DNA from: Crocinitomicaceae bacterium
GTDB lineage: Bacteria > Bacteroidota > Bacteroidia > Flavobacteriales_D > Crocinitomicaceae
Reading direction: 5' to 3'
DNA: 64,000 bases
Assembly (NCBI GenBank): GCA_023262855.1
Contig: JALQYQ010000045.1
Coordinates: 53,450-117,449, forward strand
In this document: positions 1-10,005 of the stretch, piece after piece
How the letters are laid out: each line of letters starts with the position of its first letter
Position numbering within the stretch: position 1 is the first letter of the stretch
Program-made: the position numbers and the translations under genes
The notes under the pieces: generated by a model
The model's input: only the letters and a program-made list of their open reading frames with translations
Database searches by the model: none
Told to the model about the DNA's origin: nothing

Positions 1-1
1 G

Positions 2-391
2 AACATTTTCAAAGAAATTGAGTCAGACTTGGGAATTAAAAGTCCAGAAAACGGCAGTTTAGTTCGTTGGGCAGAGCAAGGTGTTTTGCTGTTGAATGCG
101 GTTTTAACGGTTGAGGAGGGATTACCAGAAAGTCATGCTAGACGCGGTTGGGAGCAGTTTACTGATGCTGTAATAGCTGCTGTTAATGCTCATAATCAAC
201 ATGTTGTTTACTTGTTGTGGGGTTCGAAAGCTCAAGAAAAAGCAGCACAAGTCGATGGGCAAAACAATTTAATTTTAAAAACGGTTCATCCTTCCCCTTT
301 GTCTGCCTACAGAGGTTTTTTCGGTTGTAAACACTTTAGTCAAACCAATAATTACCTTGTTTCAAAGGGTAAAAATCCCATTAATTGGTAA
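2..391 (+). CDS. ung: Uracil-DNA glycosylase, C-terminal part (5' end outside window)
   Basis: Open from window edge (NIFKEIESDLGIKSPENGSLVRWAEQGVLLLNAVLTVEEG...VHPSPLSAYRGFFGCKHFS); HPSPLS motif typical of family 1 UDG. The ORF-track start at 29 is an internal TTG. Confidence 0.95.
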   Translation, partial: NIFKEIESDLGIKSPENGSLVRWAEQGVLLLNAVLTVEEGLPESHARRGWEQFTDAVIAAVNAHNQHVVYLLWGSKAQEKAAQVDGQNNLILKTVHPSPLSAYRGFFGCKHFSQTNNYLVSKGKNPINW

Positions 392-428
392 TCCTAAGTT
401 GAGCTTTTTTAAAACGAAAATGATTCAT

Positions 429-436
429 TATCTTTG
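429..436 (+). promoter_or_regulatory. Bacteroidota-type -7 box TATCTTTG upstream of hemE
   Basis: Matches TAnnTTTG; 6 nt before the hemE ATG. Confidence 0.6.
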
Positions 437-442
437 TCACCG

Positions 443-1480
443 ATGGAATTAAAAAATGATCTTATTTTACGCGCAGCAAGGGGAGAAGCGATTGAACGTT
501 ATCCTGTTTGGTTAATGCGTCAAGCAGGTAGAATTTTACCTGAATATAGAGCCGTTAGAGCTAAGTTATCTGGATTTAAAGAATTGGTTGAAACACCAGA
601 ATTCGCATGTGAAGTAACAATTCAACCAGTTGATTTATTGGATGTTGATGCTGCTATTATATTTTCTGATATTCTAGTTGTACCTGAAGCAATGGGACTT
701 GAGTATCAAATGCTCGAGCAAAAAGGTCCTTGGTTTGAAAAAACAATTCGAAGTGAAGAAGGCTTGAAATACGCTGAAACCAATTTTGATATCGAAGATC
801 GTTTAGGATATGTGTTAGATGCCATTCGTTTGACCTCAAAAGAGTTGAATGGACGCGTTCCTTTAATTGGATTTGCCGGAGCTCCTTGGACAATTTTCTG
901 CTACATGGTAGAAGGAAAAGGATCGAAAACGTTCTCTGAGTCACGTAAGTTATTGTATACAAATCCAACTTTGGCACACGAGTTGCTAAACCGAATCACA
1001 GATGTGACGATTCAGTATTTGAAAGCTCAAGTAAAGGCCGGTGCACACATGCTTCAAGTTTTTGATTCATGGGCTGGAATTTTGGGAACTGAACAATATG
1101 CTGAGTTTGGATTGAAATATTTGGAAAAAATTGCCAACGCGTTGAACGAAGTTCCTCTGACAATTTTCTCGAAAGGAGCAATTACCTCAATTCCAGCAAT
1201 TGCAAAATTGAATTGCAATACTGTTGGACTTGATTGGAACATGGATCCGATTAAAACGAGAGAAGAAATTGGAGAAACAAGAACAATTCAAGGTAATTTA
1301 GATCCATGTGCGTTGTACGCTTCGCACAATGAAGTTCAGAATTTAACAAGAAAAATGTTAGATTCGTTCACAAGTAAAAGACATATTGTAAATTTGGGTC
1401 ATGGAGTTTATCCAGATATTGACCCGGAAAAGGTTAAAACGTTTATTAAAACTGTAAAAGACTATGAATTGCGTTACTAA
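443..1480 (+). CDS. hemE: Uroporphyrinogen decarboxylase
   Basis: [19 protein letters not shown]-terminus, [44 protein letters not shown] at 443 preferred over TTG at 434, which lies inside the -7 box. Confidence 0.96.
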   Translation: MELKNDLILRAARGEAIERYPVWLMRQAGRILPEYRAVRAKLSGFKELVETPEFACEVTIQPVDLLDVDAAIIFSDILVVPEAMGLEYQMLEQKGPWFEKTIRSEEGLKYAETNFDIEDRLGYVLDAIRLTSKELNGRVPLIGFAGAPWTIFCYMVEGKGSKTFSESRKLLYTNPTLAHELLNRITDVTIQYLKAQVKAGAHMLQVFDSWAGILGTEQYAEFGLKYLEKIANALNEVPLTIFSKGAITSIPAIAKLNCNTVGLDWNMDPIKTREEIGETRTIQGNLDPCALYASHNEVQNLTRKMLDSFTSKRHIVNLGHGVYPDIDPEKVKTFIKTVKDYELRY

Positions 1481-2654
1481 TAATTTGAGAAAGTATAGCT
1501 CAATCGTATTGATTGGATTATCAACTATTACTTCTTTTGCTCAAGAAGGTGAAAACTTAGTTCCAAATGGAAGTTTTGAGGCAACTGATGGAAAAGTGAA
1601 AAAATTAGGTGGAATTGAATCTGCAACTGGATGGACATCTCCAACTGGTGCTCGCGCAGATTTGTTTACACCAAGCAAAGTTCCAGACATTAATACCCCT
1701 TTGAATTTATACGGGACTGAACAAGCAAAAGAAGGTTCAAATTATGCTGGAATTGTTGGTTTCTCATTTGGAAATAAAGTTCCAAGAACCTATTTGATGG
1801 TAAAATTGGACGCTCCATTAAAGAAAGGAATGAAATATTGTGTGAAATTCAATGTTTCGTTAGCTGAAGGTTCAAAATATGCTTCTAACAACATTGGAGC
1901 AAATCTTTCTAAAAAACCGTTCGCAACAGAAGAAAAAACAATCATTAAAGATGTAGCACACGTTTTGCATCCAGAAAATGATATGAAAAAATTCAACCAA
2001 ATGTTTAATTGGGACCAAGTTTGTGGAACGTTTACCGCTGAAGGTGGTGAAAAGTACTTAACTATTGGTAACTTTTATGCTGATGATAAAACGAAGTCTG
2101 AAAATAATAAAAAACCAAAAGACGTTAAGGTTGATCAAGTAATTGCTGCTTATTATTACATTGATGACGTTTCGGTTATTATGTTAGGTGATGATGAAAA
2201 ATGTGATTGTATTGTAGCAGAAGACAATACTGAGTTTTCTACTACGATTTATCAAAAAGCGATTATCTTGAATGATAAAATGACGGTTAATCAAAAGATT
2301 GATAAACAACAAGTTTTCTTCGCATTTGGAAAAACTGCTTTGACACCTTCAGGTAAAGAATCATTGGATTTTATCGCTGAACAATTGAAAGCAAATCCAA
2401 AAATGAAATTGGAAATTCAAGGTTATTCTGATCCAGAAGAAGATAAAGTAGGTGCTGAAAAACCGCAATACGCCGAAATGTCTAAAAAACGCGTTGATGC
2501 AATTACCGTTTACTTGACTGAAAAAGGAATTGATGCAACACGTTTGATAGGAGTTGACAAAGGTAGCGAAACTCCAAACGATGAAATTTCAGATTCTGAT
2601 GATGACGATTTAAAAATGGCAAAAAATAGAAGAGTGTTCTTCAAAGCGATTTAA
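1464..2654 (+). CDS. OmpA-family outer membrane protein
   Basis: Signal peptide; C-terminal OmpA-like region [43 protein letters not shown]...[14 protein letters not shown]; overlaps hemE stop by 17 nt. Confidence 0.8.
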   Translation: MNCVTNNLRKYSSIVLIGLSTITSFAQEGENLVPNGSFEATDGKVKKLGGIESATGWTSPTGARADLFTPSKVPDINTPLNLYGTEQAKEGSNYAGIVGFSFGNKVPRTYLMVKLDAPLKKGMKYCVKFNVSLAEGSKYASNNIGANLSKKPFATEEKTIIKDVAHVLHPENDMKKFNQMFNWDQVCGTFTAEGGEKYLTIGNFYADDKTKSENNKKPKDVKVDQVIAAYYYIDDVSVIMLGDDEKCDCIVAEDNTEFSTTIYQKAIILNDKMTVNQKIDKQQVFFAFGKTALTPSGKESLDFIAEQLKANPKMKLEIQGYSDPEEDKVGAEKPQYAEMSKKRVDAITVYLTEKGIDATRLIGVDKGSETPNDEISDSDDDDLKMAKNRRVFFKAI

Positions 2655-2671
2655 TCGTTAAAAGAAATTGA

Positions 2672-2706
2672 GAAAAGGCTGTTCGTGATTCGAGCAGCCT
2701 TTTTTG
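2672..2706. terminator. Bidirectional intrinsic terminator between convergent genes
   Basis: aaaaggctgttcg..cgagcagccttttttg hairpin with A/T tracts on both sides. Confidence 0.75.
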
Positions 2707-3270
2707 TTATGATAAAAACGTTTGAATTGCCTGATAAACTTCATGAGTTGGTAAACCAACAACATTGTTGTATGAACCATTGATTTTCTCAATCCCTATG
2801 TATCCTATCCATTCTTGAATTCCATAAGAACCGGCTTTATCGAAGGGTTTGTAATTGGAAATGTAATAGCGAATTTCATCCAAAGACAAGGATTTAAAGG
2901 TAACCTCTGTTTTAACTGAAAAAGAGATTTCCATTTCAGATGAAACGAGTACAACACCTGTCGTCACATTGTGTGTTCTTCCAGATAGTAAATTCAGCAT
3001 TTTTTCAGCTTCTAAGGCATCTGTTGGTTTTCCCAGCAAGATAGTATCAATTTCTACAGTTGTATCCGCACAAATAAGGATTTCATCCTCTTTTAATTCT
3101 TCCTTTAAATCATCCGCTTTTAATTGGGCAATGTATTCAGCAACCTCTTCAATTGGAAGATTTTCTGGATAACTTTCATCCGTTTCTTTCGTTCTGACTT
3201 CAAATTCGTATCCAATTGAAGCTAATAATTCCTTTCTACGAGGGGATTTTGATCCTAAAATAAGTTTCAT
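2707..3270 (-). CDS. maf: Maf-like nucleotide pyrophosphatase
   Basis: MKLILGSKSPRRKELLASIGYEFEV; KADDL; ICADTTVE; DKAGSYGIQEWI. Confidence 0.95.
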   Translation of the reverse strand: MKLILGSKSPRRKELLASIGYEFEVRTKETDESYPENLPIEEVAEYIAQLKADDLKEELKEDEILICADTTVEIDTILLGKPTDALEAEKMLNLLSGRTHNVTTGVVLVSSEMEISFSVKTEVTFKSLSLDEIRYYISNYKPFDKAGSYGIQEWIGYIGIEKINGSYNNVVGLPTHEVYQAIQTFLS

Positions 3271-4214
3271 AAATGTAAATAGCCAATATAGAATGTAGCC
3301 AAAACACCAATAAGCATACTAATTTTAATCAATGCATCATAGAGTTTTAGTTGCTTGGTTTTATTGGTGAAAATGAGAAAAATCACAACCAAATTAATCA
3401 AGGCGGCTATTCCAAATGGAATTGTTGCAGTCCAAAATTGTACGGTTCCAATGAACGAATTCATTTTTGTTAAGCTTATCCAAATGTAAAAAGCAGGTAG
3501 TACAAACAAAATCAGTGCAACCAAAAACAAGGACTTTTGTTGGCCTAATATCATCGGTAACGACTTTACATAAATCAATTTATCGCCTTCAACATCTTGA
3601 GCATCCTTAATAATTTCTCTCGCCATATTTTGAATGAAAGCAAAAAACGTTAACATGTAAATCAATGAATAGTCAATAATTGCAGTCCACGAATCTGGAT
3701 TAAACTCAGAATGTGCAGATGCATATGAATTTCCTACTTGAAAATAAATAAGGACCAAAAGTGGAATTAGAGCGGTTAATGTGGCAATCATAAAATTACC
3801 TATGAACACTTTACGCTTAAAATGCATTGAATAGAACCAAAGAGCATTAATCGAAACAAGATGTACAAAAACATACCAAAGAGATTGGTATTTAATGCTT
3901 AAATAGATTGCAATTGAAAAAGCAATTCCATTAAAAATCCAGTGCGTCAAAATAGCCCATCGACGATCAATATGTTTCGTAATAATTAGTTTTTCCGGTT
4001 TATTGATGCGATCTGCCTTAACGTCAAAATAATCGTTGATGATGTTTCCTCCAGCAGCAATTAAAACAGTTGATAGAACTAATAATAAAAAATCAATCCA
4101 GTTATCATCGACCTTTTGAAAACGATTGGAATTCAATATAAAAAAGCGCACACCGTACATCGTAAGTACAATGATGGCTAAATTAATTGGTCGTATGAGT
4201 TTTAAAAAATGCAC
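3267..4214 (-). CDS. UbiA-family prenyltransferase (geranylgeranylglycerol-phosphate geranylgeranyltransferase-like)
   Basis: Multi-TM; NIINDYFDVKADRINKPEK and AREIIKDAQDVEGDK Asp-rich motifs; 4-nt overlap with maf. Confidence 0.88.
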   Translation of the reverse strand: MHFLKLIRPINLAIIVLTMYGVRFFILNSNRFQKVDDNWIDFLLLVLSTVLIAAGGNIINDYFDVKADRINKPEKLIITKHIDRRWAILTHWIFNGIAFSIAIYLSIKYQSLWYVFVHLVSINALWFYSMHFKRKVFIGNFMIATLTALIPLLVLIYFQVGNSYASAHSEFNPDSWTAIIDYSLIYMLTFFAFIQNMAREIIKDAQDVEGDKLIYVKSLPMILGQQKSLFLVALILFVLPAFYIWISLTKMNSFIGTVQFWTATIPFGIAALINLVVIFLIFTNKTKQLKLYDALIKISMLIGVLATFYIGYLHL

Positions 4215-6226
4215 TATTTTATAATCTTATATTCTGTTCGTCGATTCGATTGATGAGCAGCTTCTTTAGCTTCTTCAGTTGCTAATTTAGCAATTTCTGC
4301 GTCACTTACGATAGTTTTTGTTTCTCCATACCCTTTGAAAGTCATTCGTTTAGGGTCAATACCTTTGGCAACAATGTAATCATATACCGCTTTTGCACGG
4401 TCATTCGATAAGGTCAAGTTCGCTTTGTCGTCACCTCGTGTATCTGTATGTCCACCAATTTCAATTTTTAAGGTTGGGTTTTTTACAAGGAAATCATACA
4501 ATTTATTTAACTCAACATTCGATTCTGAACGAAGTGTTGATTTTCCTAAATCGAAGAATACATTTGCCAGTAGAGTAGGAACGTCACTTGTAATTGGAAT
4601 CATTGGTACATCCATGTGAATTGATTCCAATCCATCTTTTACTGTCATGTTGAAATTTTTAGAAAAGAAGTTGTATCCCGGATAACTCACATTTAAGGCA
4701 TATTCCTGATTTACAGGTAGAGAAACTAAAAATGCTCCGGTAATTTTATCTGCTTCCGCAAAAATCACTTCTTTTCCAGTTTTCAAATCGATTAATTGGA
4801 ATTTACCTGGAATTGGTTTTTTATCAGTTGCATCGAAAACAATTCCGTCAAAATAAAGTGTTTTCGTTGGCCTAAATTCTTCTGGCATTTCGAAGTAATA
4901 GATATCTAAGTCTCCGTATCCTCCAACACGATCTGAAGCAAAGAATGCAATTTCACCGTCGGCAGAAACCAACAATGAATTTTCATCATATTTAGTGTTA
5001 ATCGGATATCCTAAGTTTTCTGGGTTGGTCCATGAACCATCAGGATTCATTTTTGACATATAAATATCAGACCCTCCCATACCAACATGTCCGCGTGATG
5101 CAAAATACAAGGTTTTTCCATCGGGATGGATCAATACAGATTCCTCTTCCATGTAAGTATTAATGTTTTTTGGAAGTCGCTCAGCAGTTGACCATTGACC
5201 ATTGTCTAGCAGTCTTGTCACGAAAATATCCGAATCAACTGGTTCTCCTTTTTTACTCACGCGTCGAATGAAATAAAGTGTTTTTCCATCTGCAGAAAGC
5301 GAAGGTTGTGATTCCCACATTCCTGTATTCACATTTCCAGGTAAGTTTATTGGGTCCAACCAACGTGATCCATTTCTATGTGTATAGAACATATCGCAGC
5401 TTCCTTTACCTGTTCTATTTTCCCCATATTCTTGATTATTCGTAACATCTTCAGCACATGCAACAAAAATCAGTGAACGGCCATCAGCTGAAATAGTTGG
5501 TGCACCTTCATTCATTGTTGTATTGATATTAACTGGCATTGGTACTGCTGTTCCCCAAATATTCTTTTCTAACATGGAAACATAAAAGTCTTCTTGCTGC
5601 TTGTAAGCTGAACGATCATCATCAATACGACGCGTAAACAAGAGCATTTTTCCATCAACTGTAATTGTTGGGAAATACTCAGGATCTTTAGTGTTTATAC
5701 CAGGTCCAATATTTATTGGATTGAATTTTTGTGGGTTTTGAATCGATTCTAAAGCGAAAACACAGCTTTCTTGCATGGTATACGCTTGTCTAACCAAGTC
5801 TGGATTTGCATTTCGGTTTCGAATGTAAATATCAAGGTTTTTAATTGCTTTATCGTAATCGCCAATAGCTTGCTGTAAATTAGCCAAATAGAAATAAGTG
5901 CTTCCTGTTGGACTATGATTTGGATTGATTGCCAAAGCCGCTTCAAAGTGTTTGATTGCGTTAGGATAATCTCCCAGTATTTCATAGAATTCACCTGCAT
6001 TCATGTGAGCTTCCCAAAATTTTGGATCTTTTTCCAGTGCTTTGTTCATTAAATCAATTCCTGACATGTAATCAGGACGATTTGTTTTTGGGTCAATTTG
6101 ATTAGGCGCTTGAATTCCAGCCTCAAACAGTTTAATTGCCTTTTTGTTGGAAGTTGAATAGCCTGTTTGTGCTGTTGAGCAACTAGAAATTAAGGCAATC
6201 GAAAATAAAATAAATAGAATTCTCAT
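4214..6226 (-). CDS. PorE-like lipoprotein: TPR + PD40 propeller + carboxypeptidase-regulatory-like + OmpA domain
   Basis: Lipobox ISSCSTAQ; TPR; PD40 repeats (GMWESQPSLSADGKTLYFIRR); OmpA domain FFDLGKSTLRSESNVELNKLYDFL...GGHTDTRGDDKANLTLSNDRAKAVYDYIV. Confidence 0.87.
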   Translation of the reverse strand: MRILFILFSIALISSCSTAQTGYSTSNKKAIKLFEAGIQAPNQIDPKTNRPDYMSGIDLMNKALEKDPKFWEAHMNAGEFYEILGDYPNAIKHFEAALAINPNHSPTGSTYFYLANLQQAIGDYDKAIKNLDIYIRNRNANPDLVRQAYTMQESCVFALESIQNPQKFNPINIGPGINTKDPEYFPTITVDGKMLLFTRRIDDDRSAYKQQEDFYVSMLEKNIWGTAVPMPVNINTTMNEGAPTISADGRSLIFVACAEDVTNNQEYGENRTGKGSCDMFYTHRNGSRWLDPINLPGNVNTGMWESQPSLSADGKTLYFIRRVSKKGEPVDSDIFVTRLLDNGQWSTAERLPKNINTYMEEESVLIHPDGKTLYFASRGHVGMGGSDIYMSKMNPDGSWTNPENLGYPINTKYDENSLLVSADGEIAFFASDRVGGYGDLDIYYFEMPEEFRPTKTLYFDGIVFDATDKKPIPGKFQLIDLKTGKEVIFAEADKITGAFLVSLPVNQEYALNVSYPGYNFFSKNFNMTVKDGLESIHMDVPMIPITSDVPTLLANVFFDLGKSTLRSESNVELNKLYDFLVKNPTLKIEIGGHTDTRGDDKANLTLSNDRAKAVYDYIVAKGIDPKRMTFKGYGETKTIVSDAEIAKLATEEAKEAAHQSNRRTEYKIIK

Positions 6227-6228
6227 GG

Positions 6229-6852
6229 TTACGGTATATTCATGAATTTATGCGTCTGTAAAGAAATTCTCCATTTTGGATTGTTTTTTACATACTCAAT
6301 GATTTGTGGCAAGAATCGTTCCTGTTTTGACCATTCAGGTTGAAGAAATAATTTACAGGCGCTTGAAACTTTTGCAGCATGTTCTTCAGCCCACGTGAAA
6401 TCGGAAGAGTGGTTGATTATGACTTTTAATTCTGATGCTTTTGAATAGGCTTCATCAACTGGAGCTTTAAATTTCTTCGGAGAGAAACAATACCAATCAA
6501 TTGAGCCAATTAAATCATACGTTCCAGAAGTTTCAATGGCAATTTCAATGTAAAGCTCTTTCAATCGATTAGTCAGTGTTGTCAAATTATACATAGCAGG
6601 TTCTCCACCCGTAAGAACAACGAAATCAGTCCCAGATGTTACAACTTCATTAACGATGAAATCAATACTTAAAAGTGGGTGGTCATTCATTTCCCAACTT
6701 TCTTTTACATCACACCAAACACAACCAACATCACATCCAGCCAATCGAATGAAAAAGGCAGCTCTACCTGAGTAAAAACCTTCACCTTGAATGGTGTAAA
6801 AATACTCCATCACGGGTAAATGCTGACTTGTATCTACATCTTTTACTTGCAT
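6229..6852 (-). CDS. queE: 7-carboxy-7-deazaguanine synthase (radical SAM)
   Basis: YTIQGEGFYSGRAAFFIRLAGCDVGCVWCDVKESW with CxxxCxxC cluster; TGGEPAMY. Confidence 0.93.
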   Translation of the reverse strand: MQVKDVDTSQHLPVMEYFYTIQGEGFYSGRAAFFIRLAGCDVGCVWCDVKESWEMNDHPLLSIDFIVNEVVTSGTDFVVLTGGEPAMYNLTTLTNRLKELYIEIAIETSGTYDLIGSIDWYCFSPKKFKAPVDEAYSKASELKVIINHSSDFTWAEEHAAKVSSACKLFLQPEWSKQERFLPQIIEYVKNNPKWRISLQTHKFMNIP

Positions 6853-6857
6853 CTACA

Positions 6858-6865
6858 CAAAAATA
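6858..6865 (-). promoter_or_regulatory. -7 box TATTTTTG upstream of queE
   Basis: CAAAAATA on + strand; 5 nt upstream of the start codon. Confidence 0.5.
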
Positions 6866-6868
6866 GAA

Positions 6869-7798
6869 TTATTTTACAGATGTAACGCGATTTAAATCCT
6901 TTACATTGAGTTCAACTTGGCCTTTTTCGTTTGCTTCAAAATTACGTTCGAACTTGACATTTTCGAGCCATTGTGTTGAACCATAAGAGTGTTTTTGAAA
7001 GATTGTTTGACTAAACGTTTCATCAAATGTTTCTACCAATATGATGATTTCAATGTGCCTTTTAATTAAATCTTCCAAGGGAATTCCAAATAGGGGAGAA
7101 TCTTCATTTACAAGATGCACAAGTGTCCATGTCAATGGAAAGAAATTCACCTGATCTGTTTCAAGTTTTAAATCAAAATAATTCTTATTAAATCCGCTTG
7201 TTCCATTTCCCGAATCAATGGTTACAATTGCATTTACTTTCGTGTTTAATAATACATTGTTTCGTTGATTCACTATTTTGAACATTACGGCCTTACCATT
7301 TTCAAATGGAGTTAAAATAATATGTTTTGAAAATGCAATTTTTAAGGATGGTTTGGAAAATCGTCCGTACAAAAGACCTGTAGCAATTGCAAAACTCAAA
7401 AGTCCAACAAATGATTCAAGAATTGCGATATAATTGATCACTTTGCTTGTTGGATGCAACGCACCATAACCAACTGTTGTGAACGTTTGTGCTGAAAAGA
7501 AAAAAGCATTTTCAAACAAATTGAGTTTTGGGTTCAATCCAGCAATTCCATCAATGTCTGCAAGTAAATAGGCGGAGGTAAAAATCAAATTAAGCAGAAG
7601 AAAACTACCAATTAAGAAGGTTGCAAAAATGAAGTAATTAGCATCGATTAAGAACTTATAGAAATCGCGAAAACCACTTAATTTTCCTTTTCGAATAATG
7701 TTGTAAGTACCGTCTTCATTCATTAAACGACGAACGGGTTTCACGAAAGTACTACCTAAACCAGGATCTTTTGCTTTTTTCATTGTACGAAAATACAA
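6869..7798 (-). CDS. Inward-rectifier (KirBac-type) potassium channel
   Basis: Two TMs around the filter TTVGYGALHPTS; C-terminal Kir cytoplasmic domain (LTWTLVHLVNEDSPLFGI). ATG at 7783 is an alternative start. Confidence 0.9.
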   Translation of the reverse strand: MYFRTMKKAKDPGLGSTFVKPVRRLMNEDGTYNIIRKGKLSGFRDFYKFLIDANYFIFATFLIGSFLLLNLIFTSAYLLADIDGIAGLNPKLNLFENAFFFSAQTFTTVGYGALHPTSKVINYIAILESFVGLLSFAIATGLLYGRFSKPSLKIAFSKHIILTPFENGKAVMFKIVNQRNNVLLNTKVNAIVTIDSGNGTSGFNKNYFDLKLETDQVNFFPLTWTLVHLVNEDSPLFGIPLEDLIKRHIEIIILVETFDETFSQTIFQKHSYGSTQWLENVKFERNFEANEKGQVELNVKDLNRVTSVK

Positions 7799-7804
7799 TC
7801 CATT

Positions 7805-8155
7805 TTAGTTGTTTTCGATAATTCGCCAATTATTTTTTAGTCGATTGTATTCTTCCAGAAAAGCAACAAATCTGTCTTCTTTTGAACCCGAGTATTCACT
7901 TTTTTGAATTTCAAGATAACATTGTTTGATAAGCTCTAAAACATTTGATTCTAATAACAAGCGAGATGTTTGCGTTTCGAAATTATAGGTCTGAAAAACT
8001 TCTAGTATTCTGTTTTTATCACGAATATCGGCTTCTGTGGGTTCGGCTATTTTATCGAGTTTATAGAGAATTGGCAGCAATCGGGCACTTAAATCAATAA
8101 AATGACGGAGAATTATGACTGCTTCATTAACTTCTTGAATGTTTTTAACTGTCAT
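7805..8155 (-). CDS. Hypothetical protein (116 aa)
   Basis: Intact ORF in a tight same-strand gene string; no recognised family. Confidence 0.6.
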   Translation of the reverse strand: MTVKNIQEVNEAVIILRHFIDLSARLLPILYKLDKIAEPTEADIRDKNRILEVFQTYNFETQTSRLLLESNVLELIKQCYLEIQKSEYSGSKEDRFVAFLEEYNRLKNNWRIIENN

Positions 8156-8283
8156 ACGATTCTTGTTTGGGTTTCAAAGCTAAGACGAACGAACTGATGA
8201 AATAGTTGGATTTATTTTTCAGAAATGAACAGATGATGATAGTGTGTGAATAAATTTATTTGTTTGTAGAACAAATGGTTTTT

Positions 8284-8291
8284 TATATTTG
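8284..8291 (+). promoter_or_regulatory. -7 box TATATTTG upstream of the 8389 gene, with TTTG at 8259-8262 as candidate -33
   Basis: TTTG-N21-TATATTTG spacing fits the Bacteroidota promoter pattern. Confidence 0.5.
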
Positions 8292-8388
8292 CCACGAAAC
8301 TTGAACATTATAATGCGTTTTTGACGAATATCTTGTCCATTTTTCCAACATTCAATGCAGTAGCATTGCCAATAAAAAAAAGACACTT

Positions 8389-9939
8389 ATGAAAAAAACG
8401 GTACTACTTTTCGCAGTCATTGCTGCATCGTTCACGTCATTCTCTCAAACACAAATTGGAAATGGAAGTATGGAGGCATGGGATAGTCCTACAACCTCTT
8501 CTGCTGAGCCTGTAAACTGGAACAGTTTTAAAACGGCTTCCGGAAGTCTTTCAGCATTTGCGTCTCAAGCAGTATGGCGTTCAACTAGTGTTCGTCCTGG
8601 AGCAACTGGAACATATTGTGCACAAATTAAATGTGTCAGTGTTTTAGGAGTTGCTGCGAATGGTAATATGACATTGGGACAAGTGAACATGGGAAGTTCA
8701 ACTGCAACAAGTGCAAGTAACTACAATTGGTCAAAGACATCTGATGTAAACTTCTCTGAAGCTTTAACAGATACGCCTGATTCAATTGTTTTTTGGGTGA
8801 AATTTACTCCCGTAAACACTTCTCATGAAGCACGCATGAGTGTTGCTTTGCACGATACGTACAATTATATTGACGGTTACAATGTTGATGCTGGTTCAGC
8901 GCCACACAAGGTCGCAGAAGCTCAATTAAATTATGGAACTACAAATGGTGCGTGGGTGCGTAAAAGTGTTCCTTTCGTGTATACTGGTCCTGCATCAGCA
9001 AACACCTTTATTATTGCAACATTTGCAACGAATAAAACACCTGGAGTTGGTTCAGTTGGAGATGAAGTATTGCTTGATGATGTTGAATTGATTTACAATC
9101 CAGTTAATCAGCCAGTTGTTGCAAATGATGATGCTATTTCTACACCTCAAGACCAGGCAGTTGCCGTTTCTGTTTTATCAAATGATGTGGATCCAGAGAA
9201 TGCTTTAAATAATAGCTCTCTTGCAGTAACAGTTGCACCTACGAATGGATCAACTTCAGTAAACACGGCAACAGGTGTAATAACTTATACACCAAACGCA
9301 GGTTGGTTTGGAACGGATGTGTTCACTTATACGATTTGTGATAATGGAACACCTGTATTGTGTGATCAAGCTGTTGTAACCGTAACTGTAACTGAGGTAA
9401 TTGTTGGAAATAACCAAATTATTGCAAATGATGACGTAGCTGTGACAAACATGAATACAGCAGTTGTAACGAATGTACTAGCTAACGATGTTGACGTTGA
9501 AAATCAAATTAACAATTCAACATTGAATGTAACAATTCAACCAACGAATGGAACAACTTCTGTGAATACAACAACTGGTGAAATAACATATACTCCAACA
9601 ACAGGATATTTCGGAAATGATTCTTATACATATGCGATTTGTGATGCTGGAACACCTTCAATTACATGCGATACTGCTGTAGTTAACGTAACAGTAAATT
9701 TGAATTGGGGAGTTAATGAAGTTAGTGCAGAAGAAATTCAAGTTACTGTTGAAGATCAAATGATTCATGTTTTGGGAGCTGAAGTTTCTGGCACATATTC
9801 CTTATTTGCAAGTAACGGTCAACTTGTTCAAACGGGTGAATTGTCGAGTGAAATTCAAACACGAAATTTGAAAGGAATTTACTTTATGACAATCATGTCA
9901 AGTAAAGGAAACACAACAAAGAAAATTTCGATATTATAA
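8389..9939 (+). CDS. Secreted protein with two tandem cadherin/Ig-like repeats and a T9SS C-terminal sorting domain
   Basis: Signal peptide; two related repeats (ANDDAISTPQDQAVAVSVLSNDVDPEN... and ANDDVAVTNMNTAVVTNVLANDVDVEN...); C-terminus GTYSLFASNGQLVQTGELSSEIQTRNLKGIYFMTIMSSKGNTTKKISIL. Confidence 0.83.
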   Translation: MKKTVLLFAVIAASFTSFSQTQIGNGSMEAWDSPTTSSAEPVNWNSFKTASGSLSAFASQAVWRSTSVRPGATGTYCAQIKCVSVLGVAANGNMTLGQVNMGSSTATSASNYNWSKTSDVNFSEALTDTPDSIVFWVKFTPVNTSHEARMSVALHDTYNYIDGYNVDAGSAPHKVAEAQLNYGTTNGAWVRKSVPFVYTGPASANTFIIATFATNKTPGVGSVGDEVLLDDVELIYNPVNQPVVANDDAISTPQDQAVAVSVLSNDVDPENALNNSSLAVTVAPTNGSTSVNTATGVITYTPNAGWFGTDVFTYTICDNGTPVLCDQAVVTVTVTEVIVGNNQIIANDDVAVTNMNTAVVTNVLANDVDVENQINNSTLNVTIQPTNGTTSVNTTTGEITYTPTTGYFGNDSYTYAICDAGTPSITCDTAVVNVTVNLNWGVNEVSAEEIQVTVEDQMIHVLGAEVSGTYSLFASNGQLVQTGELSSEIQTRNLKGIYFMTIMSSKGNTTKKISIL

Positions 9940-9958
9940 TATAGATCAATTTATTGAT

Positions 9959-9994
9959 GACTACCTCTGATATTCAGGGGTAGTTTTGTTTTAT
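9959..9994 (+). terminator. Intrinsic terminator
   Basis: ctacctctgatattcaggggtagttttgtttta hairpin plus T tract. Confidence 0.7.
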
Positions 9995-10005
9995 ACCAAT
10001 TCTGT

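Noticed and set aside
434-442. hemE start at 434 as given in the ORF track
   Set aside because: TTG at 434 lies inside a TATCTTTG promoter box; ATG at 443 fits the family N-terminus better.
9100-9710. DNA-level tandem duplication in the 8389 gene
   Set aside because: The two cadherin/Ig-like units are related at protein level but clearly diverged in nucleotide sequence; this is common in adhesin-like proteins.
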